NCBI GenBank assembly: GCA_002317475.1
Contig: DCIS01000076.1
Span: 388 to 27,159 of the forward strand
DNA: 26,772 nt
Direction: 5' to 3'
Source: Prevotellaceae bacterium UBA1720
Lineage (GTDB): Bacteria; Bacteroidota; Bacteroidia; Bacteroidales; Bacteroidaceae
Shown here: positions 24,178-26,772 of the stretch, piece after piece
Layout: each line of letters opens with the position of its first letter
How positions within the stretch are numbered: position 1 is the stretch's first letter
Notes under the pieces: model-generated
Databases searched by the model: none
The model's input: the letters and a program-made list of their open reading frames with translations, nothing else
What the model was told of the DNA's origin: nothing
Translations under genes and position numbers: made by a program

Positions 24178-25251
24178 TTATTTTATCACGGGACCTATCC
24201 AGCGCGTCTTGTCCCTGTTCCATCCGTATTCAATGCTGCCACGGGCCTTCTGTCCGTTGATCTCAAATTCACCTACACCCTCGTGGAAATAGTAGTTGCC
24301 ATTGTCGAAGGTGGTGATAAGATCCTGTTGGCGAGTGGCTTTGATGGTAATGGTCTGGCCGTTGTTAAAGGTGCATTCCACCTCGAATACCTCAGGTCCG
24401 ACACCATCGCTAAAATCACCTTTAAGCACCTTGAAGTCTATCAGACTGTAGTTTTTGTCAAAGCCCACGTTACTGTATCCGCAGAATATCTGCTTCACCT
24501 TGGGATAGCTGACGGTGCTGAAGTTAAAACCCTCCCCGTTCTCGGTCTGGCCTACGAGCCAGATGTGGTCGTCCATGTTGTTCCAGTCACGCTTGCCGAA
24601 AGCACGGTCGCGGTGTGCCGGCATGTCAAACGCCTGCTCTTTTCCATCCAAGGTGATGCTACCCACAAATTTGCCTATCTGTTCATAGTGGCGTTGCGTC
24701 AGTTTGTATTCAGCCTTTCCGTCCATGCCCGTCTCTCCGCCACTTTCCTTGAAGAATTCCTTATTCCACTTGGCACGTGCGTAGGCCTGTGCCATACCAC
24801 GGAAATCGGAATGCTGCATGTGGTCGTGGATGGGGTAGGTGGCATAGTAGTCAAAACTGAAACGGCAGGGCAGCAGTTGTCCTGTCTTCATGTCGTTAAT
24901 GTCGCCGTCGTACCACACCTTGAAGTGCTTCTCAGGTTCGATGCATTCCACGTGCAGGGGGCAGTTTGCGGCAGTATATTGCTGGCGTTCAGTGCCATAG
25001 AAGGTACCATCGGGCTTTACATAGATGACAAACACCTCTCGCAGATCGGGATTGCGCATACCCAGTCTTAGGATCAGACTGGTGCCATCCATGTGGTTGC
25101 CACCAAAATAGTAGCTGTTGTTGATCATCGGACCTGCCTCTGGCGGCAACACAAATACGTCATTCTTCCTGCCGTCAAACGGTTCGGATTTGCGTTTGTG
25201 CTTCATCATGGCCAGCATGATGGCATTCTTTATTTTGAATTTTAAGCTCAT
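24178..25251 (-). CDS. AttH/CrtC-like lipocalin-fold protein (DUF7064/7065-type)
   Basis: The 357-residue protein is mainly beta-strand with no signal peptide or long membrane segment. The best landmark is MPAHRDRAFGKRDWNN (210-225) followed by DDHIWLVGQTENGEGFNFS, recalling the GHRDHSWGPRDW signature of actinobacterial DUF7064/7065 proteins and the AttH/CrtC (carotenoid hydratase) fold. CrtC-type proteins bind isoprenoids in a paired lipocalin barrel and add or remove water. Here it may bind or modify the hydrophobic pathway substrate. It lies between the first SDR (40 bases) and the dikinase (8 bases). The family call is tentative; I cannot name catalytic residues with confidence. Confidence 0.6.
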   Translation of the reverse strand: MSLKFKIKNAIMLAMMKHKRKSEPFDGRKNDVFVLPPEAGPMINNSYYFGGNHMDGTSLILRLGMRNPDLREVFVIYVKPDGTFYGTERQQYTAANCPLHVECIEPEKHFKVWYDGDINDMKTGQLLPCRFSFDYYATYPIHDHMQHSDFRGMAQAYARAKWNKEFFKESGGETGMDGKAEYKLTQRHYEQIGKFVGSITLDGKEQAFDMPAHRDRAFGKRDWNNMDDHIWLVGQTENGEGFNFSTVSYPKVKQIFCGYSNVGFDKNYSLIDFKVLKGDFSDGVGPEVFEVECTFNNGQTITIKATRQQDLITTFDNGNYYFHEGVGEFEINGQKARGSIEYGWNRDKTRWIGPVIK

Positions 25252-25291
25252 GATTGGTTTGTATATGGAGCGTTTTGGTTAGCTTTCAGCT

Positions 25292-26065
25292 TTAGAACCA
25301 TCCCCACTTGCGGACAAGTCTCAGCAGCCATACGGGCAAGATGGGTACAAGGTTCAGGATCTTGGTAAAGAATCCGGGTGTTATTTCGTGCTTGCCCTTA
25401 AACATAGCGTTTACACCCTTCTCTGCCAGCTTCTCGGGACGGATGATAGCACCAACGGCCAGACCCGTCTTCATGGCATTGGCATCGAGGTTGTAGAGTG
25501 GGGTAGCCACGGCACCTGGACGGACACAGGTCACGTTGACACCTTTCTCGCGCAACTCAATGTGGGTGGAACGTGAGAAGAGTCTCAGGAAACCCTTGGT
25601 GGTGGAATAGGTTGACATGCGCTGGATGCCGTAGTTGGAGGTTACGCTGCTCATGTTCAGGATGTAACCCTTGTGGCGCTCCTTCATATCCTGACCGAAA
25701 TAATAGACCAACATGGCTGGAGTCACCATGTGTAGGTTGAGGATTAACTGTGTGAATCCTGCTGAGTCGTCCAGGAAGTCTTTGTCGTGGTATACTCCGG
25801 CATTGTTGATGAGCACCTCTACCTCCAGTCCGGTTTCCTTGCACCAGTCATACAGTTCCTTTGCTGAATCCTGCTTGCCGAGGTCCTGCAATCTGGGTAT
25901 GATGTCTATCTGGGGGAATTGCTTCTTCAGGTCCTCTGCTTTGCTGAAGATGGCCTCTTCGTTGCTGACGACTATCAGGTTGTATTGTCTGCGAGCCATC
26001 ACCACGGCATATTCATATCCTATGCCCGAACTGGCTCCTGTTACCAATGCATACTTGTTCTTCAT
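25292..26065 (-). CDS. Short-chain dehydrogenase (hydroxysteroid/3-ketoacyl reductase-like)
   Basis: The 257-residue SDR is the first gene of the operon. It shows TGASSGIG (9-16), NNAG (87-90), S139/S140 and the catalytic YSTTK (Y153, K157). After strand 2 the sequence VVSNEEAIF lacks strong basic residues, leaving cofactor choice open. The C-terminus ends with a hydrophobic, basic stretch (ILPVWLLRLVRKWGWF) that may sit on a membrane, as in the 17beta-HSD12/very-long-chain ketoacyl reductase branch it resembles. It should oxidise or reduce an alcohol on a lipid-like substrate. A promoter lies just upstream. Confidence 0.87.
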   Translation of the reverse strand: MKNKYALVTGASSGIGYEYAVVMARRQYNLIVVSNEEAIFSKAEDLKKQFPQIDIIPRLQDLGKQDSAKELYDWCKETGLEVEVLINNAGVYHDKDFLDDSAGFTQLILNLHMVTPAMLVYYFGQDMKERHKGYILNMSSVTSNYGIQRMSTYSTTKGFLRLFSRSTHIELREKGVNVTCVRPGAVATPLYNLDANAMKTGLAVGAIIRPEKLAEKGVNAMFKGKHEITPGFFTKILNLVPILPVWLLRLVRKWGWF

Positions 26066-26090
26066 TGCGTGTGCGTAGATTATTTTTATG

Positions 26091-26128
26091 CAAAGGTAGC
26101 ACTATATATTCACTTTTTATAAAAAAAA
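26091..26128 (-). promoter_or_regulatory. Promoter of the ten-gene redox operon
   Basis: The minus strand reads TACCTTTG (26098-26091), 25 bases before the first SDR start. The -33 position holds only a run of eight T (26128-26121), which is also the U-tract of the terminator just upstream, so terminator and promoter are fused. Confidence 0.6.
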
Positions 26129-26163
26129 CGAAGGGAATGTCGGTAAGAACCGATATTTCCTTC
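26121..26163. terminator. Strong hairpin terminator upstream of the redox operon
   Basis: Arms 26130-26144 and 26149-26163 pair over 15 bp (two G-T pairs) with an AAGA loop. The minus strand continues into eight T; the plus strand continues with ATTTTTC. It insulates the operon promoter from transcription coming from the right. Confidence 0.82.
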
Positions 26164-26227
26164 ATTTTTCCCGCATTCATCGAGGATTTTCAGATTTCAG
26201 CGATGGTTGATTATTTGGCATAATTGC

Positions 26228-26257
26228 TTAGAATTTCCAACCAAGTCCCATGAAAAG
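26228..26257 (-). pseudogene. Possible 3' scrap of an outer-membrane beta-barrel gene
   Basis: On the minus strand the frame reads LFMGLGWKF then TAA. Bacteroidetes barrel proteins often end in G-x-GW+F with a terminal Phe. It is preceded directly by an in-frame TGA, and a terminator follows 65 bases later, as at a real gene end. Nine residues are too few for certainty. Confidence 0.25.
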
Positions 26258-26274
26258 TCATACATGATAAATGA

Positions 26275-26310
26275 AAAATGGAAAGTAGGGGTTGCCTTAC
26301 TTTCCATTTT
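26275..26310 (-). terminator. Intrinsic terminator of the candidate small RNA
   Basis: A perfect 13-bp stem (AAAATGGAAAGTA / TACTTTCCATTTT) is extended by three inner pairs to a GTTG loop. On the minus strand the 3' arm ends in a run of five T. Confidence 0.78.
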
Positions 26311-26395
26311 CAACAATCTATACCTTAATCAAAATCTAATCCTATTTACTTCCTTTTTCTATATAAACCAATCAATTTACATATACAATTAATCT

Positions 26396-26413
26396 ACCTT
26401 ACCTTACCTTACC
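26396..26413. repeat. Pentanucleotide tandem repeat ACCTT
   Basis: Three and a half units of ACCTT (GGTAA on the minus strand) lie in the middle of the candidate small RNA. Such repeats can change length by slippage. Confidence 0.7.
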
Positions 26414-26514
26414 AATTATCTTTTTCGTATTTATACCAATCTCTTTTCTTAAATACTTTCAACCTCCGAGCCTCACGGCCATCTGAGTGAAGTTGTTGTT
26501 TTTCTTTTCTGATG

Positions 26515-26547
26515 CAAAGTTAGGATGTTTTTAGTAAACTAAGCAAA
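26515..26547 (-). promoter_or_regulatory. Promoter of the candidate small RNA
   Basis: On the minus strand TTTG (26547-26544), 21 bases and TAACTTTG (26522-26515) match the Bacteroidetes pattern. There is no protein gene behind it within 400 bases. Confidence 0.6.
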
Positions 26548-26582
26548 AATAGTCACTTCTTCTATCAGAAAGTGCTCTTTAA

Positions 26583-26596
26583 TTGATATATATCAA
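26583..26596. promoter_or_regulatory. Perfect FNR-type palindrome
   Basis: The 14-base palindrome is TTGAT-ATAT-ATCAA, identical to the classical FNR half-sites with a 4-base centre. Its centre is about 80 bases upstream of the predicted start of the candidate small RNA. The surroundings are very AT-rich, so chance cannot be excluded. Confidence 0.4.
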
Positions 26597-26772
26597 GTGA
26601 AATGTGTTATTTTCTGTCGAATCGTTGCTATTTTATGACTTTTACTTACTGTTTGGTAGTTTTTGGCTGCTTTTCTGATTAGTGCTGAAGATTTCCACAA
26701 ATACCTATTTTATAATTTATAAGTTTGAAATCGTGTGAAAGTAGAGTGCCATATTTGTTTCTTAATATCTTC
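26597..26772. other. AT-rich non-coding right end of the window
   Basis: No supported gene, RNA or terminator is visible in this stretch; stops are frequent in all frames. Confidence 0.6.

Larger units (their letters stand above)
26270..26509 (-). ncRNA. Candidate small RNA or leader RNA of about 240 nt
   Basis: A Bacteroidetes promoter (26515-26547) and a strong intrinsic terminator (26275-26310) on the same strand bound a region with no convincing protein frame; the only small frame near the 5' end is seven codons (MAVRLGG, 26482-26459). The transcript would be A/G-rich with tandem GGTAA units. I cannot match it to tmRNA, SRP RNA, 6S or a known riboswitch. If transcription reads through, it would instead be a leader for the redox operon. 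Confidence 0.5.

Noticed and set aside
15960..26065. A true bai (bile acid 7-dehydroxylation) operon
   Set aside because: BaiB CoA ligase, CoA transferase, BaiG transporter and BaiN-type genes are missing, and dikinase, lipocalin-like and HypAB genes are foreign to bai; only individual enzymes resemble Bai proteins.

Overview
The window looks like a Bacteroidales chromosome, most likely Prevotellaceae or a close relative. The Bacteroidetes-type promoter core TAnnTTTG (with a TTTG-like box 19-21 bases upstream) precedes most transcription units, Shine-Dalgarno sequences are absent, and protein families such as the OadG/oxaloacetate decarboxylase pair, the SLC13-cysCDN-sulfotransferase set and EFR1-type flavodoxin-ferredoxins fit that group. 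No database search was possible, so all family names rest on motifs and remembered family sequences.

Layout. (1) 1-5248, minus strand, is mostly housekeeping: the start of a biotin-dependent carboxyltransferase/oxaloacetate decarboxylase alpha subunit with its OadG partner; a nitroreductase fused to the C-terminal piece of a class II ribonucleotide reductase; dnaA; an MlaD/MCE protein; and a secreted cell-wall amidase. (2) 5249-5529 is a divergent promoter region with a tandem dyad. (3) 5530-9927 encodes a single-chain carbamoyl-phosphate synthetase (CarA fused to CarB) whose large-subunit motifs look more eukaryotic than proteobacterial; an 11-bp-periodic, mirror-symmetric repeat array follows it. 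(4) 10196-15937, plus strand, is a sulfate activation and sulfonation locus: SLC13 permease, cysC, cysD, cysN and a PAPS sulfotransferase overlapping the cysN stop. No sulfite-forming enzymes are present. The set matches, from memory, the Bacteroides thetaiotaomicron BT_0412-0416 region linked to cholesterol/steroid sulfonation.

(5) 15960-26065, minus strand, is the most interesting part. Ten tightly packed genes, convergent with the sulfation locus, form one apparent operon. In transcription order they are: SDR, lipocalin-like (AttH/CrtC/DUF7064-type) protein, rifampin-phosphotransferase/PEP-synthase-like dikinase, BaiE-like SnoaL dehydratase, flavodoxin-ferredoxin (EFR1), HypA, HypB, multi-cluster Fe-S protein, old-yellow-enzyme reductase, and a second SDR. 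The mix of alcohol dehydrogenases, an ATP-dependent phosphotransferase, a bile-acid-dehydratase-like lyase, an ene-reductase and dedicated low-potential electron carriers suggests an anaerobic pathway that oxidises, activates, dehydrates and reduces a hydroxylated polycyclic, steroid-like or terpenoid molecule. The substrate is inferred and not shown. HypA/HypB without any hydrogenase gene add an unexplained nickel angle.

(6) 26066-26772 has no clear protein gene. It holds the operon promoter, two strong hairpin terminators, a candidate small RNA or leader of about 240 nt on the minus strand with its own promoter, a perfect FNR-type palindrome upstream of it, a pentanucleotide repeat, and a possible 3' scrap of an outer-membrane barrel gene.
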